Of a DNA stretch of 64,000 nucleotides, positions 63,656 through 64,000 are shown piece after piece. Position 1 is the first letter of the stretch. Each line of letters opens with the position of its first letter. Made by a program: the position numbers and the translations under genes. The stretch covers positions 857,125 to 921,124 of the forward strand of contig JAFCMP010000423.1 in the NCBI GenBank assembly GCA_017506865.1. Direction: 5' to 3'. Source of the DNA: Tribonema minus (lineage: Eukaryota; Sar; Xanthophyceae; Tribonematales; Tribonemataceae). A model generated the notes under the pieces. That model did not search any database, had not been told where the DNA came from, and saw only the letters and a list, made by a program, of their open reading frames with translations.

Positions 63656-64000
63656 CCTACAATCCTCCCACTGAGTGGTGATCTTGCAGCGTACCGGGCG
63701 TTGACAGGCATGATGCAAGGGGTTAGTCGATGAGCCGCCACTTGACAGACCTCTGCACTCACAACTTTCCTGACCACAACATAATCCATCAGCGCGTGAG
63801 CCCTGCTGAAGCGGCCATCGGCTGGCACCAGGCTGGCGCCACCTGCACCAGATGCACCTTATCCAACTTGCCTGCCTTGCCTTTAACAGTTGGTGCATGC
63901 ATGTCATGCCATAATGCCAATTCGTAACCCGAGGGTCGCCAAACTGAGTAGTTCTTCTCCGCTCCCTCCAGCAGCTTTACTTCCCACTCCTCACCCAGCG
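63656..64000 (-). other. Leader region of the gypsy-type element
   Basis: Upstream of gag. TGGTGCAGGTGGCGCC and TGGTGCCAGCC occur on the minus strand near 63822-63850 and begin with TGG, as primer-binding sites do. Without an LTR boundary or a matching tRNA I cannot call one. The 5' LTR is expected beyond 64000. Confidence 0.35.

Larger units (their letters stand above)
54197..63907 (-). mobile_element. Ty3/gypsy-type LTR retrotransposon carrying a C5-methyltransferase-like domain
   Basis: Order on the minus strand: Gln-rich region, gag, aspartic protease, C5-MTase-like domain, linker, RT, RNase H, integrase with GPY/F, extra C-terminal domain. RT-RNaseH-INT order defines Ty3/gypsy. The coding sequence is broken into three frames: at the G9 run 60090-60098 (one base short of in-frame) and at about 55093 in the integrase (one extra base). 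The 5' LTR would lie right of the window. The 3' LTR is not delimited, and no primer-binding site could be assigned. Confidence 0.88.

Noticed and set aside
63822-63850. Primer-binding site for the gypsy-type element
   Set aside because: The TGG-starting candidates do not match a tRNA end I can name, and the LTR boundary is outside the window.
1-64000. CRISPR array, operons or prokaryotic signals
   Set aside because: The direct repeats are tandem splice-edge units or satellites without unique-length spacers, and the genes are spliced. The sequence is eukaryotic.

Overview
The window looks like nuclear DNA of an intron-rich eukaryote, most likely a green alga. The evidence is GT-AG introns of 0.1-4 kb, a plant/animal-type NTF2-RRM gene, cysteine-type LRR genes, scattered degenerate TTAGGG motifs, heavy GCC/CAG microsatellites, and several retroelement classes. 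A chlamydomonadalean is possible because some of that order use TTAGGG, but the species is not established. There are no operons, CRISPR arrays, rRNAs or recognisable tRNAs.

Layout. (1) 353-6742, minus strand: eight phase-consistent exons of an AMN1-like LRR gene that runs off the left edge. (2) 10288-22988, plus strand: a complete 11-exon gene of 615 codons for a G3BP-like protein (NTF2 domain, Pro/Ala/Gly-rich linker, RRM, RGG box). Its introns hold two hAT-type non-autonomous transposons with 8-bp target duplications and a 3'-tail fragment of a non-LTR element. (3) 23-46 kb: mostly decayed retroelement copies, a TIR/hairpin family, a segmental duplication carrying a small membrane/coiled-coil gene, isolated exons, and an LRR ORF at 44863-45699. 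(4) 46535-52004, minus: a near-intact RLE-type non-LTR retrotransposon (1784 aa). (5) 54197-63907, minus: a Ty3/gypsy-type LTR retrotransposon whose polyprotein carries a C5-cytosine-methyltransferase-like domain between protease and reverse transcriptase.

Two observations stand out. First, the captured methyltransferase-like domain has a well-formed SAM-binding motif I, motif VI, VIII and IX/X features, but the catalytic Pro-Cys motif is gone. It is split from the gag-protease frame by a run of nine G. Second, in both multi-exon genes and in one isolated exon, splice junctions are tandemly duplicated into the intron. Short units carrying the splice site plus an edge of the exon recur 2-9 times about every 70-190 bp. 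Donors are copied downstream and acceptors upstream, so introns appear to have grown by serial duplication of their own boundaries.

Exon coordinates were read by eye from splice consensus, phase and family pattern. They form open, frame-consistent chains but have no transcript support here.
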